The notes under the pieces: generated by a model
Told to the model about the DNA's origin: nothing
What the model saw: the letters and a program-made list of their open reading frames with translations, nothing else
Databases searched by the model: none
Program-made: the position numbers and the translations under genes
Assembly (NCBI GenBank): GCA_002371495.1
Contig: DFIX01000005.1
Location: 47,535 to 111,534 of the forward strand
Reading direction: 5' to 3'
Length of the DNA stretch: 64,000 bases
Source of the DNA: Eggerthellaceae bacterium UBA3686
Lineage (GTDB): Bacteria; Actinomycetota; Coriobacteriia; Coriobacteriales; Eggerthellaceae
In this document: piece by piece, positions 41,868 to 49,766 of the stretch
Position numbering within the stretch: the stretch's first letter is position 1
How the letters are laid out: every line of letters starts with the position of its first letter

Positions 41868-43934
41868 ATGACTGAAGACGAGAAGATTCGCGAAGAGGTT
41901 CGGCGGTACTATGGCGAAATACTCGCTAACAGCGACGATCTGAGCACAGATGCTTGTGCTTGCGCTGCGGCGGCGCCGCCAAAGTACGTCATCGATGCGT
42001 TGAAGAATGTCGAGGACGAGATCATTGCGCATTTCTATGGATGCGGATCGCCTATTCCGCCGGCGCTCGAGGGGGCGACGGTGCTCGATTTGGGCTGCGG
42101 CACGGGGCGCGACGTGTATGTGGCAAGCCAACTCGTGGGGCCTGCGGGCAAGGTCATCGGTATCGACATGACGCCTTCGCAACTGGAGTTTGCGCGGCGC
42201 TACCAGGACGCGCAGATGCAGCGCTTCGGTTACGAGACTTCCAACGTGGAGTTCGTCGAGGGCTTCATCGAGGACATGCACATGATTGCCGACGAATCGG
42301 TCGACGTGGTCATCAGCAATTGCGTGGTCAACCTCTCGCCGTTCAAGAAGCAGCTGTTCAAAGAAGTTTTCCGTGTGCTCAAGCCAGGCGGCGAGCTTTA
42401 CTTCAGCGACGTGTTCTGCGACCGCCGCGTGCCCGAGGGGTTCTACGACGATCCGATTCTGCGCGGCGAATGCTTGTCGGGTGCGATGTACATCGAGGAC
42501 TTCAGGCGCATGTTGGATGATTACGGTGTGAAGGCGTTCTACGACGTTTCGGTCGAGGAGCTGCATATCGGGGATTTCCGAATCGCCACCAAGCTCGGGT
42601 GCGCGACGTTCTACAGCCATACGGTGCGTGCCATCAAGTCGGCCGACCTCGAGGACCGCGAAGAGAATTACGGGCAGACGGCAACGTACTTGGGGACGCT
42701 TCCCGAGAACTCGCGTTATTTCGACCTGACCGACGAAGTGCGCCTGATCAAGGACCGCCCCGTTGCCATCAGCGGCAACATGGCGACGATGTTGACCCAG
42801 AGCCGCTATGCTCCCCATTTCCGCGTAACGCCGCGCGGCGAGCATGTGGGGCTGTTCGACTTCGAGCAGGCGCAGCATGCGCTGCAGCTTTCGCGCGGGC
42901 GCGAGAAGGTTGACCTTGCTGAACTGAACGCGCGCTGCGCGCGACTGGATATCGAGCCGTTCGAGCAGCGCGTGCACGATGGCGCCCTCCTGCAAAGTGC
43001 CGAGATGCGCACGATGCAGGTCAACGTAGGTTATGCTTGCAATCTTGCCTGCACTCACTGCTATTTGGAATGCTCGCCCAAGCGGACCGAGCGCATGACG
43101 CGCGAGACTCTCGGCGCATGCTTGGCGGCATTCAAGGCGGGCGGTTACCGCGTGATGGACGTCACGGGCGGCTCTCCCGAGATGAACCCCGAGCTCGAGT
43201 GGTTCCTGGGCGAGGCGAGCGCCATCGCCGAGCAGGTTATCGTCCGCAGCAACCTGACTATCCTGGCCAAGCCCGAGTACGCACATTTCAAGGACGTGTA
43301 CGTGCGCAACAAGGTCAAGCTCGTGGCGAGCCTGCCGTACTACGACGAGGAGTACTGCGACGTACAGCGCGGAGCGGGCGTGTTCAAGGCTGTCATAGCG
43401 CAGTTGCGCGAACTCAACGAGTTGGGCTACGGACGTGACCCTGAACTGCAGATCGACCTCGTGTATAACGTGGACGGGCCGTTCCTGCCGCCCGACCAGC
43501 GCGAGCTCGAGGAATTCTACGCATATCAGCTGAAGAAGGACCAAGGCGTCGATTTCAATGCGCTGTACGCTTTCAACAACTTCACGCTGGGGCGTTTCGC
43601 GCACCAGCTGGACCGTGCCGGCAAGATGGATTACTACCTGAAGCTTCTGGCCGACAACTACAACGGAGCCGTGGTCGCGCACATGATGTGCCGTACGCAG
43701 GTGAATGTCGACTGGGACGGCCGTCTGTACGATTGCGAATGCAACCATGTGCTCGAGTTGCCGATTCGCGACGAAACGGGGCTGCGCGCGTTAACTGTGC
43801 ACGACATAGTCGACACGCCCCTCGCGCAGCGTACCGTTCGCACGAACCCAATCTGCTATAGCTGTGCAGCGGGCAGCGGCTCGAGCTGCGGAGGTTCGCT
43901 CATGGACAAGATCGCTTTCCGCGAACTGGCATAG
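41868..43934 (+). CDS. Fused ArsM methyltransferase-ArsS radical SAM protein
   Basis: 688 aa. Residues 1-340 are an ArsM-type methyltransferase with all three arsenic-binding cysteines (Cys59 in YGCGSPIPP, Cys152 in SNCVVNLS, Cys202 in GECLSGAMY). Residues about 375-688 are an ArsS-type radical SAM domain: CNLACTHCYLECSPKRTERM (Cys391, Cys395, Cys398) and the C-terminal CYSCAAGSGSSCGGSL (Cys663, 666, 674) that typifies the arsenosugar-biosynthesis group. ArsM makes dimethylarsenite and ArsS adds a 5'-deoxyadenosyl group, so the fusion would channel an early arsenosugar pathway. ATG 41868 lies 4 bp after the COG0523 stop; the longer frame overlaps that gene. A long IR follows. Confidence 0.88.
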   Translation: MTEDEKIREEVRRYYGEILANSDDLSTDACACAAAAPPKYVIDALKNVEDEIIAHFYGCGSPIPPALEGATVLDLGCGTGRDVYVASQLVGPAGKVIGIDMTPSQLEFARRYQDAQMQRFGYETSNVEFVEGFIEDMHMIADESVDVVISNCVVNLSPFKKQLFKEVFRVLKPGGELYFSDVFCDRRVPEGFYDDPILRGECLSGAMYIEDFRRMLDDYGVKAFYDVSVEELHIGDFRIATKLGCATFYSHTVRAIKSADLEDREENYGQTATYLGTLPENSRYFDLTDEVRLIKDRPVAISGNMATMLTQSRYAPHFRVTPRGEHVGLFDFEQAQHALQLSRGREKVDLAELNARCARLDIEPFEQRVHDGALLQSAEMRTMQVNVGYACNLACTHCYLECSPKRTERMTRETLGACLAAFKAGGYRVMDVTGGSPEMNPELEWFLGEASAIAEQVIVRSNLTILAKPEYAHFKDVYVRNKVKLVASLPYYDEEYCDVQRGAGVFKAVIAQLRELNELGYGRDPELQIDLVYNVDGPFLPPDQRELEEFYAYQLKKDQGVDFNALYAFNNFTLGRFAHQLDRAGKMDYYLKLLADNYNGAVVAHMMCRTQVNVDWDGRLYDCECNHVLELPIRDETGLRALTVHDIVDTPLAQRTVRTNPICYSCAAGSGSSCGGSLMDKIAFRELA

Positions 43935-43947
43935 TAGCGTGAACGGG

Positions 43948-44018
43948 GGAGGTTTGTTCATTTCCGCAATAGACTATCGAGCAGAACAAAGGCGGCTAAA
44001 GGAAATGAACAAACCTCC
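43948..44018. repeat. Perfect 18-bp inverted repeat after the ArsM-ArsS gene
   Basis: GGAGGTTTGTTCATTTCC (43948-43965) and its exact reverse complement (44001-44018) flank a 35-nt loop; further outside, TGAAC and GTTCA also pair. No T-run. The 43935-44240 gap also holds small RNA 2. Confidence 0.9.
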
Positions 44019-44035
44019 GTCTCCTGTTCATCTCA

Positions 44036-44068
44036 TAAGAAACGAGCCGCTGCTGGGCAGCGGCTCGT
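44036..44068 (-). terminator. Intrinsic terminator of putative small RNA 2
   Basis: 12-bp stem ACGAGCCGCTGC/GCAGCGGCTCGT with a 3-nt loop, followed on the minus strand by TTTCTTAT. Confidence 0.75.
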
Positions 44069-44131
44069 GTAGTTTCGGAAGGAGGCGGACCCGCTGTAGG
44101 AGGGAGAGGCGAACCCGCCGTGCTTCAGACC
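44036..44131 (-). ncRNA. Putative C-rich small RNA, copy 2
   Basis: Homologous to 21443-21553 over the first 70 nt: GGTCTGAAGCACGGCGG, a 10-bp stem GGCGGGTTCG/CGGGTCCGCC, a C-rich loop with CCCTCC, then CCTCCTTC and a terminator of unrelated sequence. Promoter TTGTCT-17-TATATT is conserved. No gene lies downstream on this strand (it runs into the 3' side of the ArsM-ArsS gene), so it is more likely a free RNA than a leader. Confidence 0.62.
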
Positions 44132-44137
44132 TTTTTC

Positions 44138-44166
44138 AATATAAGATATTGTCTATTAAAAGACAA
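44138..44166 (-). promoter_or_regulatory. Promoter of small RNA 2
   Basis: -35 TTGTCT (44166-44161), 17-bp spacer, -10 TATATT (44143-44138). GATATTGTC/GACAATATC, a perfect 9-bp inverted repeat, spans the -35 and spacer. Confidence 0.7.
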
Positions 44167-44200
44167 TATCAGCAGACATCTACACGATACCTTCACATGT

Positions 44201-44213
44201 TAGACATAGTCTA
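44201..44213. promoter_or_regulatory. Operator-like palindrome, site 6 (TAGACATAGTCTA)
   Basis: Perfect 5-bp arms around ATA, essentially identical to the core of site 5. Lies 35 bp upstream of the small RNA 2 promoter and 28 bp past the end of the MoaE-like gene. Confidence 0.5.
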
Positions 44214-44240
44214 CTATCTAGCAGAAGCGCACGGTATGAG

Positions 44241-44633
44241 CTAGGCGTAGATTTCGCGCTCGATGACGAGGTCGTTCTTGATCTTGCCCACGAGGTTCTG
44301 CAGGGCGTCGATGCAGCGTGGGCGGATGTCGGCGCCAATCATGACGTACATGATAGATTCGCCCACGTTCAGGGCGCCTTCGTTCAGCCAGACCTTGACG
44401 TAGTACACGCCGTCCCAGGTCAGCGCCTCGGCGATGGCTTTCTCGACGCCTTCGGCATCGTAGCTGAATTCCACCTGCTCGACGGGCGGCTTCTCTTCGC
44501 CTTTGCGGACCTGCGCTTTGGCGGTTGAGCGCACGATGCCGTTATGAACGAGGAACATACCGCATTTGTCGGCGTTTTCGCTGGCTTTGGCTTCTTTCAG
44601 CCACTCGTCCATCGATGGTTCGGGCTTGGGCAT
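44241..44633 (-). CDS. MoaE-like molybdopterin synthase catalytic subunit
   Basis: 130 aa. Its core (GMFLVHNGIVRSTAKAQV near 25-43, and ALQNLVGKIKNDLVIEREIY at the end) follows the MoaE layout, in which the large subunit transfers sulfur from MoaD to precursor Z during molybdenum cofactor synthesis. The C-terminal KKE active-site region is divergent (KIKNDLVIERE), so catalytic competence is uncertain. No moaD or other moa gene is adjacent. GAAAGGA precedes the ATG. Confidence 0.65.
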   Translation of the reverse strand: MPKPEPSMDEWLKEAKASENADKCGMFLVHNGIVRSTAKAQVRKGEEKPPVEQVEFSYDAEGVEKAIAEALTWDGVYYVKVWLNEGALNVGESIMYVMIGADIRPRCIDALQNLVGKIKNDLVIEREIYA

Positions 44634-44707
44634 AACGCGTCCTTTCTCTTGATTATTGCGTGTTCTAGATTATACGCAAAAACGAATGCATGGTAAGCCA
44701 AGCCCGT

Positions 44708-44736
44708 GAACACTTTGCCCCTGGGGCAAAGTGTTC
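44708..44736. repeat. Perfect 13-bp hairpin
   Basis: GAACACTTTGCCC and GGGCAAAGTGTTC flank CTG. No T-run on either strand at the correct side. It lies in the 425-bp gap 44634-45058 together with element copy F. Confidence 0.85.
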
Positions 44737-44801
44737 AAAAAGATCATCCCTTTTGTCCGCCGTTGCCGACGTAAGAGCCGCCGCCATAACGAAATGGTGG
44801 T

Positions 44802-44906
44802 GAAAGGCCTGGTGGCGGAACGTGTGAGCGATTCTGCAACCACTGTTCCCGCAATTCACATAGGTTAGGCGAATCCAAGCGAACACGTACTGTCATCAGG
44901 TCTTTT
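44802..44906 (-). repeat. Covarying-arm palindromic element, copy F
   Basis: Core GAATCGC...CATAGGTTAGGCG on the minus strand is conserved; arms GAAAGGCCTGGTGGCGGAAC and TACTGTCATCAGGTCTTTT pair imperfectly. The most decayed of the full copies. Confidence 0.75.
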
Positions 44907-45058
44907 GCGTCATGACACGCATGTAGGGATGCTAAAGGGGCCAGGCTTTTTTGGTTATTGGCCGAGCGGGTTCGTGAAGATTTGCAGGTTGGAAACATGC
45001 CGTGGCGCCGCGCTTGGTAGTATGTTCGCCAAAACAATCGACGAGAAAGCGATGAGCC

Positions 45059-46414
45059 ATGTCACTTCCCAAATCTGATCTGACCAAGCAAGCCGACGGC
45101 CGTACCACGATGCAGCTTGGGGCCGTGTTGCCCAAGACCGCGGAAGTGAAGGGCAGCCACCTGTTCATCGGCGGCGTCGACATGGTCGAGCTCGCGCGCG
45201 AACAGGGCACGGCCCTTTACGTTTTCGACGAGGCTGATCTGCGCGATCGCATGGAGCAATACCGCGAGGCGTTTCACGAGTGCTATCCCAATTCCGAGGC
45301 GCTTTACGCCTCTAAAGCGTTCCTGAACAAGGAGGTGCTGCGCATCGCGCACGAAGAGGGCATGTTCCTAGACGTGTCGGGCGGCGGCGAGCTGGCCTGT
45401 GCGCGTGCGGTGGGCTTTCCGATGGAGCGCGTGTTCATGCACGGCAACTTCAAGACCGAGCGCGAACTGCGCGAGGCCATAGGCGCAGGTGTGGGGCGCA
45501 TTGTGCTTGATACGCGCTTGGAGCTCGCACGTGTGTCGCGCATCGCCGGCGAGCTGGGCGTCACGCAAAAGGTGCTCATGCGCATCACGCCCGGCGTCGA
45601 GGCCGATACGCACGAGTACATAAAGACCGGATGCGAGGACAGCAAATTCGGCTTCACGATGCTCGACGATTTCGCATTCAAGTGCGTAGCCGACGTCATG
45701 GCCGCGCCGAACGTGGACCTGGTCGGCTTCCACTGCCATATTGGCTCGCAGATTTTCGCGCTGCATTCGTTTGCCGAGGCCGTACAGGTTATGGTCAAGT
45801 TCGTGGCCCGCGTACGCGACGAGTACGGGCTCATCATCGAGGACCTGGACATGGGCGGCGGCCTGGGGATTGCCTATACGGTCGACGAGAAGCCTTCGTC
45901 GATTCGCGCGTTTGCCGAGTGCACGGCCAACGCCGTGACCGAAGCGTGCGTGGAGCATTCGCTGCCGATGCCGCGGCTGCTCGTGGAGCCTGGCCGCAGT
46001 CTGGTGGCCAATGCAGGCGTGACGCTTTACACCGTGGGCGTTATGAAGACGCTTCCCGACATTCGCAAGTACGTTGCCATCGACGGCGGCATGTCCGACA
46101 ACATCCGCACGGCCCTCTACCATGCCGAGTACGAGGCGACCATTGCCAACAAGGCTGACCAGCCTCGCACCGAGGTCGTAACCCTGTGCGGCAAGCACTG
46201 CGAGAGCGGCGACGCCGTAGTCTTGGACGGTTCGCTGCAGCATGCCGACCTGGACGACATCGTGTGCGTGTTCGGCACCGGCGCGTACTGCTATACCATG
46301 AGCAGCACTTATAACGGCCAGCCGCGTCCGGCTATCGTCTTCGTGCGCGATGGCCAAGCCCGCATCGTCACCCGTCGCGAGACCTACGACGACCTCATGG
46401 CTCGTGACCTGTAG
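45059..46414 (+). CDS. lysA: Diaminopimelate decarboxylase
   Basis: 451 aa group IV PLP-dependent decarboxylase. PLP-lysine in ALYASKAFLNKEVL (Lys about 86), HCHIGSQI, the glycine loop DMGGGLGI, EPGRSLVANAG and the dimer-interface Cys-Glu in GKHCESGD are all present. It decarboxylates meso-diaminopimelate to lysine in the cytosol. ATG 45059 lacks a strong Shine-Dalgarno sequence; an internal ATG at 45110 is possible. A strong terminator follows. Confidence 0.93.
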   Translation: MSLPKSDLTKQADGRTTMQLGAVLPKTAEVKGSHLFIGGVDMVELAREQGTALYVFDEADLRDRMEQYREAFHECYPNSEALYASKAFLNKEVLRIAHEEGMFLDVSGGGELACARAVGFPMERVFMHGNFKTERELREAIGAGVGRIVLDTRLELARVSRIAGELGVTQKVLMRITPGVEADTHEYIKTGCEDSKFGFTMLDDFAFKCVADVMAAPNVDLVGFHCHIGSQIFALHSFAEAVQVMVKFVARVRDEYGLIIEDLDMGGGLGIAYTVDEKPSSIRAFAECTANAVTEACVEHSLPMPRLLVEPGRSLVANAGVTLYTVGVMKTLPDIRKYVAIDGGMSDNIRTALYHAEYEATIANKADQPRTEVVTLCGKHCESGDAVVLDGSLQHADLDDIVCVFGTGAYCYTMSSTYNGQPRPAIVFVRDGQARIVTRRETYDDLMARDL

Positions 46415-46443
46415 GGCATCCACTGCTAAAGGGGAGAGGCTAG

Positions 46444-46478
46444 AACGGCTCGCAGGGCGTTCCTGCGAGCCGTTTTTA
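46444..46478 (+). terminator. Rho-independent terminator of lysA
   Basis: 13-bp stem AACGGCTCGCAGG/CCTGCGAGCCGTT with a 5-nt loop and TTTTT. Begins 30 bp after the lysA stop. Confidence 0.93.
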
Positions 46479-46536
46479 ACGTTTCATCTTGTTTCGTATC
46501 ATTTGGAAATTAAATTATCAGAACAAAAAATAATTC

Positions 46537-46570
46537 TTGACATTAGATATTATATCCAATAAAGTATAAC
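46537..46570 (+). promoter_or_regulatory. Promoter of putative small RNA 3
   Basis: TTGACA at 46537-46542 with TAAAGT at 46560 (17-bp spacing) or TATAAC at 46565 as -10. The spacer TTAGATATTATATCCAA is palindrome-like and resembles the recurring operator. Confidence 0.55.
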
Positions 46571-46571
46571 C

Positions 46572-46668
46572 AGGCCAAGAGAAAACAACCCTCCCAATCC
46601 TTCTCTCGCCCTCACTCGTCAGGCCGGGATCGCTCTTCCCCCTCAGCGATCCCGGCCACTTCTTTTTC
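46572..46668 (+). ncRNA. Putative C-rich small RNA 3 or PiT leader
   Basis: From a TTGACA promoter to an intrinsic terminator about 97 nt later: an unpaired stretch ACCCTCCCAATCCTTCTCTC followed by the 13-bp terminator stem whose loop is CTTCCCCCTC. No reading frame. It could act in trans through its CCCUCC segments, as proposed for RNAs 1 and 2 though not homologous, or attenuate the phosphate transporter gene at 46757. Confidence 0.5.
46622..46668 (+). terminator. Intrinsic terminator upstream of the PiT gene
   Basis: 13-bp perfect stem GGCCGGGATCGCT/AGCGATCCCGGCC with a 10-nt loop, then ACTTCTTTTTC. Confidence 0.88.
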
Positions 46669-46756
46669 ATGTAGCTATCTTGCTAAATGTTTGTTCGATT
46701 CTTACAATAAGAAACGCTGCGCTCTTGACATTATCCGTCGTACGTTGGAGGAACGC

Positions 46757-47803
46757 ATGGACTTGAGCCTTATGGCGATTCTTGGGCAGGTATCGACCTA
46801 TCCGTCGTTGGCCGTCATCATCGTATTGGTAATCGCAGTAACCGTGATTTCGGGCGCGACCGATGCTCCGAATGCCATCGCAACAGCCGTATCGACGCGC
46901 TGCCTGACGCCCACCCAAGCGCTCATCCTCGCTGCTGTCTTCAATTTCGTGGGGCTCGTGGGCATGACCTACATATCAACGGCCGTTGCGCACACGATGT
47001 TCAACATGGTCGATTTCTCGGGCGATACGCACCAAGCGCTGCTTGCGTTGATGGCGGCGATGATCGGCGCCATCATCTGGGGAATTGTATGCTGGCTTGC
47101 CGGCATCCCGGCTTCTAAGTCGCATTCGCTGATCGCCGGCATCACCGGAGGCGCCATCGCGCTCAACGGTTGGGCCGGCGTGGTCATAGGGGAGTGGGCC
47201 AAGGTCATCTACGGTATGGCATTCTCGCTTTTTGCCGGGTTCGTGCTTGGCTGGCTTGCGGTACGCATCATCGAGCGCGTGTTCATAAGCATCAACCGGC
47301 GCTCGTCGAACAAGCTGTTCGTAGCTACGCAGGACGTCTGTGCTGCGCTGCTGTCGTTTTTGCATGGCGCGCAAGACGGCCAGAAGTTCATGTCGATCGC
47401 AATTTTGGGCATCGCCCTTTCGTTCGGAATGGAATCTGCCGATCAGGCAGGTTTCCCGTTCTGGCTCATGATCACCTGCTCGTTGGCCATCTCGCTCGGC
47501 ACCTTCCTCGGCGGCAAGCGAATTATCAAATCCGTCGCCATGGATATGGTCAAGCTCGAGAAGCACCAAGGAGTAGCCGCATCCATCAGCACCGTCATCA
47601 CGCTATTTGTCTCGAGCATCACCGGCATGCCGGTGTCGACTTCGCATTGCTCGACCTCTGCCATCATGGGCGTCGGCGCATCCAAGAACATCAAGCACGT
47701 CAACTGGAGCATCGCCAAGAACATGGTCTTTGCCTGGGTGCTCACCTTCCCGTGCTGCGGCCTCATCGGCTTCGTCCTGGCCAAGCTCTTCATGATGCTG
47801 TAA
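46757..47803 (+). CDS. PiT-family inorganic phosphate transporter
   Basis: 348 aa with about ten TM segments. The duplicated PiT signature is visible as GATDAPNAIATAVSTRCLTP near 32-51 (GANDxxNA variant with T) and HGAQDGQKFMSIAIL in the second half. It imports phosphate with H+ or Na+. ATG 46757 has GGAGG upstream; an upstream ATG at 46691 would add an unlikely charged tail. Regulated possibly by the leader/terminator at 46572-46668. Confidence 0.88.
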   Translation: MDLSLMAILGQVSTYPSLAVIIVLVIAVTVISGATDAPNAIATAVSTRCLTPTQALILAAVFNFVGLVGMTYISTAVAHTMFNMVDFSGDTHQALLALMAAMIGAIIWGIVCWLAGIPASKSHSLIAGITGGAIALNGWAGVVIGEWAKVIYGMAFSLFAGFVLGWLAVRIIERVFISINRRSSNKLFVATQDVCAALLSFLHGAQDGQKFMSIAILGIALSFGMESADQAGFPFWLMITCSLAISLGTFLGGKRIIKSVAMDMVKLEKHQGVAASISTVITLFVSSITGMPVSTSHCSTSAIMGVGASKNIKHVNWSIAKNMVFAWVLTFPCCGLIGFVLAKLFMML

Positions 47804-47897
47804 GGACGAATGCCGAACCCTCTAACTTATGCGAAGACCTGGCCGATTGCGGAAGACAACGGGAGTATAGCCTATTGTCACGCAAATCCATCCCACC

Positions 47898-48007
47898 GTG
47901 CCGCTGCCGCCAGGGGCGCGCTCCGGCTTGGCTTCGGCTAACCTAAGTGTTTTTCAGGAACAGTGCCTGCAGAATCGCCGGAGTCGCGCCCCTGGTGGCA
48001 GCGGCAC
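47898..48007 (+). repeat. Covarying-arm palindromic element, copy D
   Basis: Arms GTGCCGCTGCCGCCAGGGGC (47898-47917) and its complement ending at 48007 pair almost perfectly; inner CTCCGGC/GCCGGAG pair. Core GGCTTGGCTTCGGCTAACC...CTGCAGAATCGCC. Confidence 0.9.
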
Positions 48008-48052
48008 TCCGTCTTCCGAAATGCTGACAACCTGTATGCTGCCCATGGCTTC

Positions 48053-48085
48053 AGGAAGCAAAGAGGATACTCCTCTTCGCTTCCT
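48053..48085. repeat. 15-bp hairpin between element copies D and E
   Basis: AGGAAGCAAAGAGGA and TCCTCTTCGCTTCCT flank TAC with one mismatch. Confidence 0.8.
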
Positions 48086-48096
48086 AGATCGATGGA

Positions 48097-48206
48097 GCGG
48101 TTCGGTGGGCGGCGACGTGACTCCGGCGATTCTGCAGCCACCGTTCCTGAAATTCACATAGGTTAGGCGAAGCCAAGCCGGAGCGCGTCGCCGCCCACCG
48201 AACCGC
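48097..48206 (-). repeat. Covarying-arm palindromic element, copy E
   Basis: Perfect 21-bp arms (GCGGTTCGGTGGGCGGCGAC + G, 48097-48117; complement 48186-48206); inner CTCCGGC/GCCGGAG pair. Core on the minus strand. Copies D and E and the hairpin between them fill the 47804-48340 gap. Confidence 0.92.
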
Positions 48207-48340
48207 GGTGGGACTCGGACCTCTGGGAAACTGATTTTCGCATGCGCTTCAGGTCGAGCGTCCCATTGCGGTAAAGTGTTCGCAGACCAAAAAGCGGGCC
48301 GTTGAAGCACAGCGTCGGCCGCCGGGGATAGGAGACGAAC

Positions 48341-49624
48341 ATGACTGTGAAGATTGGCCTGGTAGGCACGGGTACCGTCGGCGGCGGTTGCATCGACATC
48401 ATCCTGAACCACAAAGAGGACTTCAAGCGCCATCTGGGTGTCGACATCGAGCTCGCGCGCGTGTGCTCGCTCGATTCTGCCGAGGCCGAAGCCCGCGGGG
48501 TTGGGCACCTGTTCACCAAAGACTTCAACGACATCATCAACGATCCCGATATCGACCTGGTCATCGAGCTCATCGGCGGCACGGGTGTGGCACATGCCAT
48601 CGTCACGGGCGCGCTGAAGGCGGGCAAGAACGTGGTCACGGCCAACAAGGCGCTCATGGCCACGGCGGGCGAGGAGATTTTCCGCCTGGCCGATGAGGCG
48701 GGCGTCGAAATCGCCTTCGAAGCGAGCGTCGGCGGTGGTATTCCCATCATCGACCCGCTGAAGCACTCGCTGATCAGCAACGAGATCTCGTCTGTGCTCG
48801 GCATCGTCAACGGCACGACCAACTACATGCTGACCCGTATGGACGAAGACGGCATGTCCTACGATGACGTGCTGGCCGAGGCGCAGGCCAAGGGCTTCGC
48901 CGAAGCCGACCCCTCGGCAGATGTCGACGGCTTCGACGCGGCGGCCAAGATTGCCATCTTGGCCTCTATCGCCTTCAATTCGCGCGTGGTGATGAGCGAC
49001 GTGCATACCGAAGGTATCCGCAACATACAGCCGATCGACCTCGCCACCGCCCACGACATGGGTTATGTGGTGAAGCTGCTGGCCATTGCGCACCGCACGC
49101 CCGAAGGCATCGACGTGCGCGTGCATCCGACGATGATTCCCGAAGAGCATCAGATGGCCAAGGTCAACGGCGTGTACAACGCCATATACGTCACGGGCGA
49201 CGCTGTAGGTGAGACCATGTTCTTCGGCGAGGGCGCCGGTGCCGGCCCGGCGGCGAGTGCTGTCATGGGCGACGTACTGGATGTTTCGCGCCACATCACG
49301 ATGGGCATCCCGCCCATTGTGGGTTGCACCTGCACCGACAAGCTGCCCATCGTGCCCATCGACAACCTGCAGACGCGCTATTACATCCGCTTGGTCGTGC
49401 CCGACCGCACCGGTGTGCTGGCTTGCGCCGCCGACGTTTTCGCACGCCATGACGTATCGTTGCGATCGGTTTCGCAGGAAGGCACGCGTGCGCGCGACGC
49501 TGTGAACCTCATTTTCGTCACGCACACCGCAAGCGAGGCCAACATCCGCGCGGCTCTGGCCGAGCTCGACGCCATGGACGACATGCTGCAGGCTGAGCCC
49601 ACGGTCATACGTGTTGAGGATTAA
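48341..49624 (+). CDS. hom: Homoserine dehydrogenase
   Basis: 427 aa. NAD(P)-binding GLVGTGTVGGG at 6-16, the catalytic domain with GIVNGTTNYMLT near 155 and the conserved EADPSADVDGFDAA K-A-x motif near 190-206, and a C-terminal ACT domain (about 345-427, RLVVPDRTGVLACAADVF). It reduces aspartate semialdehyde to homoserine for methionine and threonine. The ACT domain implies feedback control by threonine. GGGATAGGAGACG precedes the ATG. Confidence 0.94.
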   Translation: MTVKIGLVGTGTVGGGCIDIILNHKEDFKRHLGVDIELARVCSLDSAEAEARGVGHLFTKDFNDIINDPDIDLVIELIGGTGVAHAIVTGALKAGKNVVTANKALMATAGEEIFRLADEAGVEIAFEASVGGGIPIIDPLKHSLISNEISSVLGIVNGTTNYMLTRMDEDGMSYDDVLAEAQAKGFAEADPSADVDGFDAAAKIAILASIAFNSRVVMSDVHTEGIRNIQPIDLATAHDMGYVVKLLAIAHRTPEGIDVRVHPTMIPEEHQMAKVNGVYNAIYVTGDAVGETMFFGEGAGAGPAASAVMGDVLDVSRHITMGIPPIVGCTCTDKLPIVPIDNLQTRYYIRLVVPDRTGVLACAADVFARHDVSLRSVSQEGTRARDAVNLIFVTHTASEANIRAALAELDAMDDMLQAEPTVIRVED

Positions 49625-49690
49625 GGCGGCTTCACGGCGCTAAACTGCCACTTCAACTTTGCCGATGCGCTTCTACCATCTTGCACATAT

Positions 49691-49717
49691 GCAGGTGGGG
49701 GCGTATCGGCTTGGCTT
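49691..49717 (+). repeat. Half copy of the covarying-arm element (H)
   Basis: GCAGGTGGGGGCGTATCGGC followed by TTGGCTT matches the left arm and core start of copies A and C; no right half is present. Confidence 0.5.
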
Positions 49718-49766
49718 TGCATGGTTGGCATGGCTTTCCGATGCCGTCGCTTACGAAAGGAACCAG

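Noticed and set aside
41826..43748. 640-aa minus-strand open frame
   Set aside because: Antisense shadow of the ArsM-ArsS fusion; composition typical of reversed high-GC coding sequence.
44708..44736. Terminator for the MoaE-like gene region
   Set aside because: Perfect hairpin, but the A-run follows it on the plus strand and no U-tract follows on either strand, and it lies upstream of the minus-strand gene.
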